From assembly GCA_025361445.1 (NCBI GenBank), contig JANYLP010000001.1:1-36336 (forward strand): a stretch of 36,336 bases of DNA. The letters run 5' to 3'. Within the stretch, counting starts at the first letter, position 1; every line of letters starts with the position of its first letter. This document shows positions 9,577-18,676 of this stretch, piece by piece. The notes under the pieces are model-generated. The model was not told the origin of the DNA and did no database searches. It saw nothing but the letters and a program-made list of their open reading frames with translations. Both the position numbers and the translations under genes were made by a program. The stretch is from Coriobacteriia bacterium. GTDB lineage: Bacteria; Actinomycetota; Coriobacteriia; Anaerosomatales; PALSA-660.

Positions 9577-9611
9577 GTGGCCCGCCATCCCGGATGGGGG
9601 TGGCGGGCCAC
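9577..9611 (-). terminator. Hairpin terminator downstream of the class I aldolase gene
   Basis: gtggcccgcca (9577-9587) pairs with tggcgggccac (9601-9611), extended by ccc/ggg pairs; T-tract weak. Confidence 0.65.
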
Positions 9612-9639
9612 GCGTAAACAAGCTCGAATCGCGCCGGCT

Positions 9640-10578
9640 CTAGATGGTGAAGTCCTTCTCGCCGTTGAAGACGGCGACGGCCTCGGGCAGCCCCGCATCG
9701 CCGAGCGTGATGGCGCTGATCGCCTTGGTGAGGCGGACGGCCTCGTCGAGCGGGCGCTGGTGCAGGTTGCGTCCGGTCGCGTTGCCGGTGGCGCCACCGA
9801 TGTGGATCTGCTCCCACAGCTGGTTCAGGAAGACCTCGGCGTCGACGGTCGAGCCGCCCGCGCACACGAGACCGGTGCGGCCGGCGGCCTTGGTGGCCTC
9901 CTGCAGCAGGATCGCCGAGGAACCGGCTTCCGTGCCCTTGGGCGGGTTGACCTTCACGAAGTCCGCGCCGATGCAGCACGCCGCTCCCGCTGCGCCGGCG
10001 ATGAGGTGCGGGTCCTTCTCGTCGGTGACAGCCTTGCCGCGCGGGTAGATCCACAGCACGACGAGCAGCCCGACGGAGTGGGCGTCGGCGATGAGCTGCG
10101 CCGCCTCGGTCATCATCGAGGCCTCGAACTCGCTGCCGAGGTAGATGGTGTAGCCGATGCCGACGACGTTGACGTCGTTCTCGATGAGGTCCAGGACCGA
10201 CTCGAGGCCGTGGAGCTGCGGTGAGTAGGGATCCTCCTGCGAGGTCTTCACCAGGTGCGTCTTGCTGTTCATCTTCACGAGGTAGTTGATCTCGGGGTAG
10301 TCGGCCGCGTACTGGGCGATCAGGCCGCGCTGACCGGCGAGGATGCCGATCGTGCCCTTCGAGCCGATCTCGAACAGGTGCAACGGGCTGGCGTCGTCCG
10401 CCGCGATGCCCTCGCCGTAGAAGTCGTCGTTCAGGTGCTCGATCTTCTGGTCGCAGGCGAACAGCATCAGGCGGCCCGTGCCACGTGTCGCCTTCATGTA
10501 GTTGTCGACGAACGTCTCGCGCATGGCGGCCGGGACGTCGGCGGGCACGCGCACGGAATCACGGGTGATCTTGGGCAT
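9640..10578 (-). CDS. Class I fructose-bisphosphate aldolase (archaeal/DhnA type)
   Basis: MPKITRDSVRVPADVPAAMRETF..., LFACDQKIEHLNDDFYG, GADFVKVNPPKG, GLVCAGGSTVD. Confidence 0.88.
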   Translation of the reverse strand: MPKITRDSVRVPADVPAAMRETFVDNYMKATRGTGRLMLFACDQKIEHLNDDFYGEGIAADDASPLHLFEIGSKGTIGILAGQRGLIAQYAADYPEINYLVKMNSKTHLVKTSQEDPYSPQLHGLESVLDLIENDVNVVGIGYTIYLGSEFEASMMTEAAQLIADAHSVGLLVVLWIYPRGKAVTDEKDPHLIAGAAGAACCIGADFVKVNPPKGTEAGSSAILLQEATKAAGRTGLVCAGGSTVDAEVFLNQLWEQIHIGGATGNATGRNLHQRPLDEAVRLTKAISAITLGDAGLPEAVAVFNGEKDFTI

Positions 10579-10704
10579 AGTTCTCGTTCCCTCCTCGATA
10601 CGGTCTCCGGCAGCCTTCTCGACCCCCGGCGTCAAGCCATCAACAGGGTAGGTCAACGGCCGCGGAGGCGCTACAGGGTACCTTCCCCCGCGGCTGGCCT
10701 GCGG

Positions 10705-11184
10705 CTATCGGAGCGGCAGCTCCATCCGCACGTGCGGAAGAAACGTGCGCCCCATGCGGAATGGCCCCTCGGTCACGCGGAACCCGATGCGCTCGTACAT
10801 GCCCACCGCCAGCGCCCGAGCGTTCAGGAACGCCAGCGGCAGGGCGAGCTCACGCGCGCGGCCCACCGCGCAGACGACCAGATCGCTCGCGATGCCCCGG
10901 CCGCGGTGAGACGGCGCGACGACCACCTGGCGGACGTGCCCCGCTCCGTCCTCGACGATCAGGCGCACGTAGCCCGCGAGCAGGTCGCCTTCCATGGCCA
11001 CGATGTGAGTGGAAGCCGGATCGGCCTCGTTCCAGGCGTCGTTGCGGGTCACGCCGAAGGGACGATGGAGCGTCTCGTAGCACAGGCCCCTCACACCCAG
11101 GAGCACCTGGTCGGAGCCGGACACCTGCAGGAATGTGACGCCATCGGGCCGCGCCAGCAACGTGCGCACGGGTTCGGATCGCAT
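10705..11184 (-). CDS. GNAT family N-acetyltransferase
   Basis: VRQVVVAPSHRGRGIASDLV (acetyl-CoA binding motif) and ...FLNARALAVGMYERIGFRV. Confidence 0.88.
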   Translation of the reverse strand: MRSEPVRTLLARPDGVTFLQVSGSDQVLLGVRGLCYETLHRPFGVTRNDAWNEADPASTHIVAMEGDLLAGYVRLIVEDGAGHVRQVVVAPSHRGRGIASDLVVCAVGRARELALPLAFLNARALAVGMYERIGFRVTEGPFRMGRTFLPHVRMELPLR

Positions 11185-11190
11185 GTCGCC

Positions 11191-12789
11191 TCAGCCCCGG
11201 TAGCGGTTCGTGACCGGCATCCGCCGATCCTTGCCGAAGGACTTCGGCGTCACGCGTATGCCGAGCGGGCCCTGTCGGCGCTTGTATTCGGCCGCGTCGA
11301 CCATGCGGGTGATGCGCTCGACGGTGGCGCGATCCTCGCCGCATGCGACTATCTCATCAACCGAGAGGTCGCGGACCACGTACGCCTCGAGGATCCGGTC
11401 CAAGACGTCGTAGTCGGGCAGTGAGTCCGTGTCGGCCTGGCCGGGGCGCAACTCGGCCGAAGGCGGCTTCTCGATGCTGGCGACCGGGATGACCGCGTCG
11501 CGACGGTTGCGCCAGCGCGCGAGCTCGTAGACGTGCGTCTTGAATACGTCCTTGATCGGGGCGAAACCGCCCACCATGTCGCCGTAGAGGGTCGAATAGC
11601 CAACGGAGAGTTCCGACTTGTTCCCGGTCGCGAGCACGATCCAGCCGAACTTGTTGGAGAGCGCCATGAGCAGCGTCCCGCGGACGCGCGCCTGCAGGTT
11701 CTCCTCCGTGACGCCCGGTTCGCAACCCTCGAACGAGGACTGCAAGGTGGAGAGCAGTGCCGAGAACCCTTCCTCGATCGAGAGCACGCGCGACTCGATG
11801 CCGAGGTTGGCGGCGAGCGCGGCGGCGTCATCGAGGCTGCCCTGCGAGGAATACCGGGACGGCAGCATGACGCCGTGCACGTGTTCAGCTCCCAATGCGT
11901 CCACTGCGAGGGTCGCCGTGAGCGCCGAATCGATGCCGCCGGAGAGCCCGATGACCGCGTCGGTGAAACCGTTCTTCCGGAAGTAGTCGGACAGCCCGAG
12001 CGAGAGCGCGTCCCACACTTCGGCCGGACCGCCCTCGATCGGCTCCTCGCGAACCTCCGAGGGCGCAGCAGGCACTTCGGCGAAGAGCAGATCGGACGTG
12101 AACGCTCCGGCCCGGGCCATCACCCGTCCCTGCGCGTCGATCACCACCGACCTGCCGTCGAAGACGAGCTCGTCCTGCCCACCGACGAGGTTGCAGTAGA
12201 CGACGTGGACGCCGCTCGCGCTCGCGCGCTCCCGCAGCATCTCCTCGCGGTCGCTCCCCTTGCCGGCGTGGAACGGGGATGCGGAGATGTTGAGCACGAT
12301 CGACGCGCCGAGGGCCGCCGCCTCGGCGACGAGTTCGGGGACCCAGATGTCTTCACAGATGGTGAGCGCGCAGGTGACGCCGTCGACCTCGAGCAGCATC
12401 GGCGCGTCCCCGGGCTCGAAGTAGCGCTCTTCGTCAAAGACGCCGTAGTTCGGCAGGCGCCGCTTGTGATAGACCGCCTGCACCGCCCCGTCGTACATGA
12501 CCGCGGCGGCGTTGAACAACGAGCCGTCCACGGAGTCGACGAACCCGACCACGACGATCAGCCCTTCGCACTCGAACGCGAGCGCGTCGAGCCGGGTCCG
12601 GGCATCGCGGATGAACTGAGCGCGGCCGAGTAGATCCTCGGGAGGGTAGCCGGTCAGAGCGAGTTCAGGGGTGAGCAGGATGTCCGCGCGCTTCAGCCGC
12701 GCCGCGCGCGCGGCGGCGGCGATGAACGCAGCGTTGCCGGAGAGGTCCCCGACGGTGGCGTCGATCTGGGCGAGAGCGATCCGGGGCAC
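11191..12789 (-). CDS. nadE: NAD+ synthase, glutamine-hydrolysing (nitrilase plus NadE domains)
   Basis: MPRIALAQIDATVGDLSGNAA..., TPELALTGYPPEDLL, GLSGGIDSALTATLA, LATGNKSELSVGYSTLYGDMVGGFAPIKDV. Confidence 0.96.
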   Translation of the reverse strand: MPRIALAQIDATVGDLSGNAAFIAAAARAARLKRADILLTPELALTGYPPEDLLGRAQFIRDARTRLDALAFECEGLIVVVGFVDSVDGSLFNAAAVMYDGAVQAVYHKRRLPNYGVFDEERYFEPGDAPMLLEVDGVTCALTICEDIWVPELVAEAAALGASIVLNISASPFHAGKGSDREEMLRERASASGVHVVYCNLVGGQDELVFDGRSVVIDAQGRVMARAGAFTSDLLFAEVPAAPSEVREEPIEGGPAEVWDALSLGLSDYFRKNGFTDAVIGLSGGIDSALTATLAVDALGAEHVHGVMLPSRYSSQGSLDDAAALAANLGIESRVLSIEEGFSALLSTLQSSFEGCEPGVTEENLQARVRGTLLMALSNKFGWIVLATGNKSELSVGYSTLYGDMVGGFAPIKDVFKTHVYELARWRNRRDAVIPVASIEKPPSAELRPGQADTDSLPDYDVLDRILEAYVVRDLSVDEIVACGEDRATVERITRMVDAAEYKRRQGPLGIRVTPKSFGKDRRMPVTNRYRG

Positions 12790-12899
12790 TGCCGATGCTC
12801 CCTTCGCAGAACCTTGGCTGACCGTGCTCCAAGCGTATCATGGGCCGTGCAGGTTCCCGGGGGGCGGGGACCCCCCATCGACGCCAAGGGTGATGCTCA

Positions 12900-13526
12900 G
12901 TGGCCTCGTTCTTCTTCAGCTCGGATGCCGGCTCGCTGCGCCGCACGTGGGTGCCTCTCGTCGCCTGGGGCACGATCGTGGCGGCTTTTGGGATCGTGGT
13001 GGCGGGACTGCCCGGGCTGACGACGAGCGTCTTCGTCTTCATGGTCGGACTCGCGTCGGTGATCGCGGGGCTGGTGTGGATGTCGTGGATCGTCTCTGTG
13101 CGACGCTCGACCGGGGGCTGGTGGACGCTCGCCTTCGTGCCCGGCGCCCTGCTTCTGCTGTTCGGCGCCTACGCGCTTCTGCAGCCCGACGCCCTGGTGA
13201 CATTCCTGTTCAAGGCCGTCGCACTGCTCGCAGTGCTCATCGGGCTCGCAGACATGGTCGGGTCCTGGCGCCTGAGGGAGTTCTTCGCGCACTGGTGGAT
13301 GCGCCTCGTACGCGGCTTGCTCATCGCCGGCGCAGGCGTCGTGGTGTTCCTGCAGCCGGCGACGGGAATGGTCACCGCCGGTGTGTTGATCGGCGCGCTG
13401 TTCCTGGCGATCGGTGCGGTGACGATCGCGATCGGGCTGTTCGCACGGCGCCTGCCGAGAAGCGACGGCGCGGTCGTCATCGAGGATGCCCGCCACTCGG
13501 GGCGCGACACCCTGCCGCCCGCCTGA
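12900..13526 (+). CDS. HdeD/DUF308-like multi-pass membrane protein
   Basis: Six hydrophobic segments in internally similar pairs (GIVVAGLPGLTTSVFVFMVGLASVIAGLVWM; GVVVFLQPATGMVTAGVLIGALFLAIGAVTIA). Confidence 0.75.
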   Translation: MASFFFSSDAGSLRRTWVPLVAWGTIVAAFGIVVAGLPGLTTSVFVFMVGLASVIAGLVWMSWIVSVRRSTGGWWTLAFVPGALLLLFGAYALLQPDALVTFLFKAVALLAVLIGLADMVGSWRLREFFAHWWMRLVRGLLIAGAGVVVFLQPATGMVTAGVLIGALFLAIGAVTIAIGLFARRLPRSDGAVVIEDARHSGRDTLPPA

Positions 13527-13689
13527 GAGAGCCGCACACCCCGTCTCGGCATCGGTACACGGATTCTTGATGGATCGCGAAGGAATCTTCACGCGCCCTT
13601 GAGGCCGAGCACGCCGAGATCACGGAAAGAACTACCTCAGTGCGACACACAGGTTCGCGCGAAGAGGCAACCGATGGGGAGGGACGCAC

Positions 13690-15963
13690 ATGTTCGAAGG
13701 GGGTTCGCTGCTTCTGACGGTGCTTGCATGGATCGTGGGAGTGGCCGTGGCCATTGTGGCCATACTCAAGCTCATGGGGGTCAGGGTCGTTCGCTCTGAC
13801 CAGGTCGGCGTTGTCGAGAAATGGTGGTCCGCCAAGGGATCACTGAAGGACTCGATCATCGCGATGAAGGGTGAGGCCGGCTACCAGCCGGAGGTGCTGC
13901 GCGGCGGCATCCACTTCCGCACGCCCTTCATGTACCGCGTACGCATAATGCCGCTCATCACGATCCCGCAGGGCAAGATCGGATACGTCTTCGCCCGCGA
14001 CGGTATCCCGATGCAGCCGGAGCAGACACTCGCCCGCGTCATCGAATGCAGCGGCTTCCAGGACGTGCGCGCATTCATGGCCAACGGCGGCCAGCGCGGC
14101 CCGCAGCGAGCGATCATGCGCGAGGGCACGTATGCGCTGAACCTCGCGCAGTTCATGGTCATCACCGAGAGTCACGTCTACTACCTCCCGATGGGCAGCA
14201 AGGAGGAGGAAGCCACCGTCATGTCGATGGCATCCCACCTCACGACTGTCGGTGGCTTCGCGCCGGTGCTCATCAAAGGCAACGAGGACAAGGTCGGCAT
14301 CGTGACCGTGCAGGACGGTCCGTCACTGCCGATGGGCGACATCATCGCGCCGCCGGTCGGAGACGACTCCGGAGCGCCCAACTACCACAACAACTTCCAG
14401 AATCCCGAGGCGTTCCTGCGCGGCGGCGGGTACCGCGGCCGCCAGTATCAGGTGCTGACCGAGGGCACGTACTTCATCAACCGTCTGTTCGCCACCGTGG
14501 AGCTGATCGAGAAGACGATCGTCCCGGTCGGATACGCGGGCGTCGTCGTGAGCTACTACGGCCCCAAGGGCGCCGACATCTCCGGCGAGGAGTACCGCCA
14601 CGGCGAGCTGGTCACCTCCGGCTTCCGCGGCGTGTGGAACGAGCCGCTCATGCCGGGCAAGTACGCGTTCAACCTGTTCGCGGGCAAGGTCATCCTCGTC
14701 CCGACGACGAACATCATCCTGAAGTGGATCAAGGGCGAGGTCGGCTCCCACAACTTCGACGCCAACCTCGCCGAGATCGGCCTCATCACCAAGGACGCGT
14801 TCGAGCCGTCGCTGCCGCTGTCGGTCGTCATCCACATCGACTACAAGAAGGCGCCGCTCGTGATCCAGCGCTTCGGCGACATCGCGATGCTCGTCAACCA
14901 GACGCTGGACCCGATGGTGTCGAGCTACTTCAAGAACGTCGGCCAGACCAAGACGCTCATCGAGCTCATCCAGCAGCGCAACGAGATCCAGGCGCGATCC
15001 AGCGAGGACATGCAGGAGAGATTCGGCCGCTACAACCTGGAGCTCGAGGAAGTGCTCATCGGCACTCCCCGCTCGCCCGAGGGTGACACGCGCATCGAGA
15101 CGATCCTGACCCAGCTTCGCGACCGGCAGATCGCATTCGAGAAGCTCGAGACCTTCGACAAGCAGAAGATCGCCGCCGACAAGGAGCGCGAGCTCAAGCA
15201 GGCGATGGCGGTGGCCGAGCAGCAGACGATGCTCACGCAGTCCGAGATCAACATCCAGGTTCAGGAGAACACCGGCCGCGCCGAACTGCAGCGCGCCGCG
15301 CAGGACGCCGAGCGCGTGAAGACGCTGGCACGAGGCGAAGCCGAGAAGGTCAAGACGCTCGCCGCGGGTGAAGCCGAGAAGGTGAAGCTCATGGCCGGTG
15401 CCGAGCAGGCGCGCATGAAGATGCTGGCCGACGCCGAAGCTACCCGGATCCGCGTCACGGCTGAAGCGGATGCCGACCGCGAGGCGCGGGTCGGTATCGG
15501 CAAAGCCATCGCCATCGAGGAACAGGTCAACGCGTACGGCGGTCCGCAGCTGCAGCTCGCTCAGGACGTCATGACCAAGATGGCCGCGGCGATCGAGTCC
15601 TCCAAGGTGCCGATCGTGCCCCAGACCGTCGTGAACATGGGCGGCGGCGAGGGTGGCGAGATGAACGCGAGCAACAACGCGTTCGGCCTGCTGCTGGCAC
15701 TGCTGACCTCCGAGAAGCTGGGCGCGCCGCTCGTTCCGGGAGCCGCGGAAGCCAAGCGCTCACCGCAGGTGTCGGCGCTGCGCAAGTCGGTCATGGACGG
15801 CGCCACCAAGGTCCCGGAGAACACGGGAACGGGCGCGGTGCCCGAGCCGACGACGCATGCGCCCGCGAGCGCCCCTGCGCCCGTCAGCCGGATGCAGGTC
15901 TCGCCACTGCCGCAGACGAAGGCGAAGGACGAGAGCTCCGGGGACGCCCCCGACAAGAAATAG
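13690..15963 (+). CDS. Large SPFH/band-7 (flotillin-like) protein with N-terminal tandem repeats and C-terminal coiled helix
   Basis: N-terminal TM; LPLSVVIHIDYKKAPLVIQRFGDIAMLVNQTLDPMVSSYFKNVGQ (SPFH); Ala/Glu/Lys-rich helix AERVKTLARGEAEKVKTLAAGEAEKVKLMAGAEQARMKMLADAEATR; VPIVPQTVVNMGGG. Confidence 0.9.
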   Translation: MFEGGSLLLTVLAWIVGVAVAIVAILKLMGVRVVRSDQVGVVEKWWSAKGSLKDSIIAMKGEAGYQPEVLRGGIHFRTPFMYRVRIMPLITIPQGKIGYVFARDGIPMQPEQTLARVIECSGFQDVRAFMANGGQRGPQRAIMREGTYALNLAQFMVITESHVYYLPMGSKEEEATVMSMASHLTTVGGFAPVLIKGNEDKVGIVTVQDGPSLPMGDIIAPPVGDDSGAPNYHNNFQNPEAFLRGGGYRGRQYQVLTEGTYFINRLFATVELIEKTIVPVGYAGVVVSYYGPKGADISGEEYRHGELVTSGFRGVWNEPLMPGKYAFNLFAGKVILVPTTNIILKWIKGEVGSHNFDANLAEIGLITKDAFEPSLPLSVVIHIDYKKAPLVIQRFGDIAMLVNQTLDPMVSSYFKNVGQTKTLIELIQQRNEIQARSSEDMQERFGRYNLELEEVLIGTPRSPEGDTRIETILTQLRDRQIAFEKLETFDKQKIAADKERELKQAMAVAEQQTMLTQSEINIQVQENTGRAELQRAAQDAERVKTLARGEAEKVKTLAAGEAEKVKLMAGAEQARMKMLADAEATRIRVTAEADADREARVGIGKAIAIEEQVNAYGGPQLQLAQDVMTKMAAAIESSKVPIVPQTVVNMGGGEGGEMNASNNAFGLLLALLTSEKLGAPLVPGAAEAKRSPQVSALRKSVMDGATKVPENTGTGAVPEPTTHAPASAPAPVSRMQVSPLPQTKAKDESSGDAPDKK

Positions 15964-15990
15964 GATCACGGCACGACACTGCGACATAAC

Positions 15991-16018
15991 AGCCCGGGAG
16001 GCGAAACGCTCCCGGGCT
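15991..16018. terminator. Strong hairpin terminator between convergent genes
   Basis: agcccgggag gcgaaacg ctcccgggct, perfect 10-bp stem, followed by gttctt on the + strand. Confidence 0.85.
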
Positions 16019-16061
16019 GTTCTTGGTTTCGGGCGGGGTGGGAAGGCGGAGCAGGAAGCGT

Positions 16062-16685
16062 CTACTTGACCTTGAAGGTCGCCGAGTTCACGCCCGTCAT
16101 CGTCACCTTGATGGTGCCGCTGATGGCGGTCGCGAAGTAGTTGTACGTCCCGACTCTCGGCGGCGCCTTGGTCGTCGCGCGCCACGTCTGCGTGTCGCCG
16201 GAGGTCGAGATCTTCTTCAGCGCGTAGGTCTTGTCGTAGCTCTTGGACGCGTTGTAGATCCGCATCGTCACCTTCTCCGGGGAGCCGGTGACCTTCGCGG
16301 TCATGGTGAGCGTCACGTTCTCGGATGCGACGACGCTGCTCGGCGTGATCGTGCGCGACGTCACCGTCATCGTGGTCGTGCCCGACGGCGGAGGCGTCGT
16401 CGTCTGATCCGTGCCTGCAGCGGCCTGCAGCGATGCGATCTGAGCGTTCGCACCCTCAAGATCGATCGTGAGCTGCGAGTTCTGCGCCGCGAGCGCCGAA
16501 AGGGAGGTCTCCGCGCTGGCCAGTTGTGCCTGCACCGAATCGGCGCGGTTGCGAAGCACCCGGGTCTCGTCGGAGCGTGCCGCGCTGAGCGCGAACATGA
16601 CGCCGAACCCGATCCCGAGCCCAGCAAGGAGCGATACCACGACCCAACCCCAGAACTTGGTGCGATCGATACGCAAGTAAGGCAT
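16062..16685 (-). CDS. Membrane-anchored coiled-coil protein with C-terminal beta domain, hypothetical
   Basis: N-terminal TM WGWVVVSLLAGLGIGFGVMFAL, coiled coil LRNRADSVQAQLASAETSLSALAAQNSQL, Thr-rich linker, beta-rich Ig-like C-terminus. Confidence 0.75.
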   Translation of the reverse strand: MPYLRIDRTKFWGWVVVSLLAGLGIGFGVMFALSAARSDETRVLRNRADSVQAQLASAETSLSALAAQNSQLTIDLEGANAQIASLQAAAGTDQTTTPPPSGTTTMTVTSRTITPSSVVASENVTLTMTAKVTGSPEKVTMRIYNASKSYDKTYALKKISTSGDTQTWRATTKAPPRVGTYNYFATAISGTIKVTMTGVNSATFKVK

Positions 16686-16748
16686 CTTTGGAGCCACCTT
16701 CCACCGGCACGTGCGTGGCTGACGACATGATTCTAGTCCTTGGACGCC

Positions 16749-16783
16749 GAGAGCGGTGCTCCCGACAGGGAGGCACCGCTCTC
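16749..16783 (-). terminator. Hairpin terminator downstream of trpB-like gene
   Basis: gagagcggtgc (16749-16759) pairs with gcaccgctctc (16773-16783), with extra tccc/ggga pairing inside. Confidence 0.7.
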
Positions 16784-16802
16784 GACAGGCGCGACGAAGT
16801 GG

Positions 16803-18170
16803 CTACTCGGCGTTGCAGAGGGTCGAACCCGCGGCGAAGTCGAAGTCGACGAGCTGGCCGGCGTTGTAGGCGGCGTACGCAGCAAGGTCGAAGTGGCCGT
16901 GGCCGGAGAGGTTGAACAGGATCGTCTTGTCCTCGCCGGCTGCCTGGGCCGCCTTGGCCTCGATGATGGCCGCGAGGATCGCGTGGCTGGACTCCGGTGC
17001 GGGCAAGATGCCCTCGGCGCGTGCGAACTGCACGGCCGCCGCGAAGCACGCGGTCTGGTCGACGGCCATCGCCTCGGCCTCGCCCTCGTGCACGAGCTGG
17101 CTCACCAGCGGCGAATCGCCGTGATAGCGCAGTCCGCCCGCGTGGATGCCGGCCGGCACGAAGTCATGGCCCAGCGTGTACATGAGCATCTGAGGCGTCA
17201 TGCCGGCCTCGTCGCCCAGGTCGTAGCGATACTCCCCCGCGGTGAGCGTGGGGCACGCCTTGGGCTCGACCGCGAGCAGGCGAGCCGTGCTCTTGCCCTC
17301 CAGCTTGCGCTGGTAGTACGGGAACGCCAGGCCGGCGAAGTTGGAGCCGCCGCCGACGCACGCGATCACGACGTCGGGCTCCTCCTCGGCCAGCGCCATC
17401 TGCTCGATCGCCTCAAGGCCGATGATCGTCTGATGCAGGCACACGTGGTTGAGCACGGAACCCAGGGCGTAGTGTGTGCCCGGGTCCTTGAGGGCGACCT
17501 CGCAGGCCTCGGAGATCGCGATGCCGAGCGAGCCCGTCGAATCCGGGTCCATCGCCAATACGTTGCGACCGGCGTCGGTCAGGTCGGTCGGCGAGGAGTG
17601 CACCGTGGCGCCGTACGTCTCCATCAGGATGCGGCGGTACGGCTTCTGATCGTAGGAGACCTTGACCATGAAGACCTCGACGTCGATGCCGAACAGCGCA
17701 CCCGCGATCGACATCGCGCTGCCCCACTGGCCCGCGCCGGTCTCGGTCGAGATCTTGGTGATGCCCTCCATCTTGTTGTAGTACGCCTGCGGGATCGCGG
17801 TGTTGGGCTTGTGCGAACCTCCGGGGCTCACACCCTCGTACTTGTAGAAGATCTTGATCCCGGCAGGGAGCCCGAGGACGCGCTCGAGCTGGCGTGCGCG
17901 CAGCATGGGCGACGGGCGGTAGGTCTTGTAGATGTCGATGACCGCGCCCGGGATGTCGATGTAGCGCTCGGCCGACATCTCCTGCTTGAGGATCTCCATC
18001 GGGAAGAGCGAGGCCATGACCTCGCCGATCTGGTCGGGCCCGAGCTCCGTGCCGTCGGGGGTGACCACACGCGGCGGCGCCGGCGGGTTCTTCAGGTCAG
18101 GCATGATGTTGTACCAGGCCTCAGGGATCCTGGTCTCGTCGAGTCCAAACCGTGTCTTGTCTGATGACAT
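16803..18170 (-). CDS. trpB: TrpB2-type tryptophan synthase beta chain-like PLP enzyme
   Basis: MSSDKTRFGLDETRIPEAWYNIMPDL...; YKYEGVSPGGSHKPNTA (PLP Lys), ETGAGQWGSA, CVGGGSNFAG; long N-terminus typical of the TrpB2 group. Confidence 0.93.
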   Translation of the reverse strand: MSSDKTRFGLDETRIPEAWYNIMPDLKNPPAPPRVVTPDGTELGPDQIGEVMASLFPMEILKQEMSAERYIDIPGAVIDIYKTYRPSPMLRARQLERVLGLPAGIKIFYKYEGVSPGGSHKPNTAIPQAYYNKMEGITKISTETGAGQWGSAMSIAGALFGIDVEVFMVKVSYDQKPYRRILMETYGATVHSSPTDLTDAGRNVLAMDPDSTGSLGIAISEACEVALKDPGTHYALGSVLNHVCLHQTIIGLEAIEQMALAEEEPDVVIACVGGGSNFAGLAFPYYQRKLEGKSTARLLAVEPKACPTLTAGEYRYDLGDEAGMTPQMLMYTLGHDFVPAGIHAGGLRYHGDSPLVSQLVHEGEAEAMAVDQTACFAAAVQFARAEGILPAPESSHAILAAIIEAKAAQAAGEDKTILFNLSGHGHFDLAAYAAYNAGQLVDFDFAAGSTLCNAE

Positions 18171-18254
18171 CGTCGTAGCTCCCTTCTTCGGCCGTGCCCT
18201 GTCTGCTGGTCCGTACGGTCGAGCGAGTGGTGCGAAAAGGCCTCCGGACAACAC

Positions 18255-18550
18255 AAAAGTCCCTCATCCTCAAGGGACGAGAGACTCTCTCGCGGTACCA
18301 CCCTTGTTGACCCGCCACCTTCGGCGAGCCCACTTTGTGTTCCGAGATACGGGAGCGATGCGTGCCTCCGATATCCGGCCCCTTGTATCGGTGGGGGTCC
18401 GCCGTCACTAATCGGCCCGATCTCGGCCTTTGCTCCGGCGCCTCGGGGGACCATTCACTTCGTTCGCTCACGCCGGTTTACACCAACCACCGGCTCTCTA
18501 GGCTTCGCGACCGAGCTACTCTTCCCCGTCACAGGCGTACTCGATATTCG
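18255..18550 (-). ncRNA. T-box riboswitch leader, predicted tryptophan-specific (UGG specifier)
   Basis: Minus strand: ...GGGGAAGAGTAGCTCGG..., AGAGAGCCGGTGGTTGGTGTAAACCGGC, GTGAA-TGG-TCCCCC (specifier at 18451-18453), T-box AGGGTGGTACCGCG (complement 18291-18304), then hairpin GTCCCT...AGGGAC-TTTT (18255-18278), 85 bp before the trpB start. Confidence 0.94.
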
Positions 18551-18560
18551 ATTGGGACGG

Positions 18561-18589
18561 AGAATACACTCGGCATGGCTGGTGTGCAA
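18561..18589 (-). promoter_or_regulatory. Sigma70/SigA-type promoter for the T-box/trpB transcript
   Basis: Minus strand TTGCAC - 17 nt - TATTCT immediately upstream of the T-box leader. Confidence 0.7.
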
Positions 18590-18676
18590 GGGAAGTTCTT
18601 GTGTCACGCTGAGAGAGTCCCGATCCGGGGGAACGGTGACACCGGATCGGTATTCTCAATCGGACGGGGGATCGGG

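Noticed and set aside
10255-12633. Long + strand ORFs opposite nadE/GNAT/aldolase
   Set aside because: No RBS or domain support; the minus-strand genes account for the coding signal.
14046-15086. 346-aa + frame ORF inside the SPFH gene
   Set aside because: Alternate frame on the same strand as a clearly coding gene; Arg/Pro/His-rich translation.
16021-16730. + strand ORF after the SPFH terminator
   Set aside because: Begins in the terminator region and is antisense to the coiled-coil membrane protein gene.
18335-18676. N-terminal extension of the lipoprotein ORF
   Set aside because: Overlaps the T-box leader and promoter on the other strand; the signal peptide starts at 18677.
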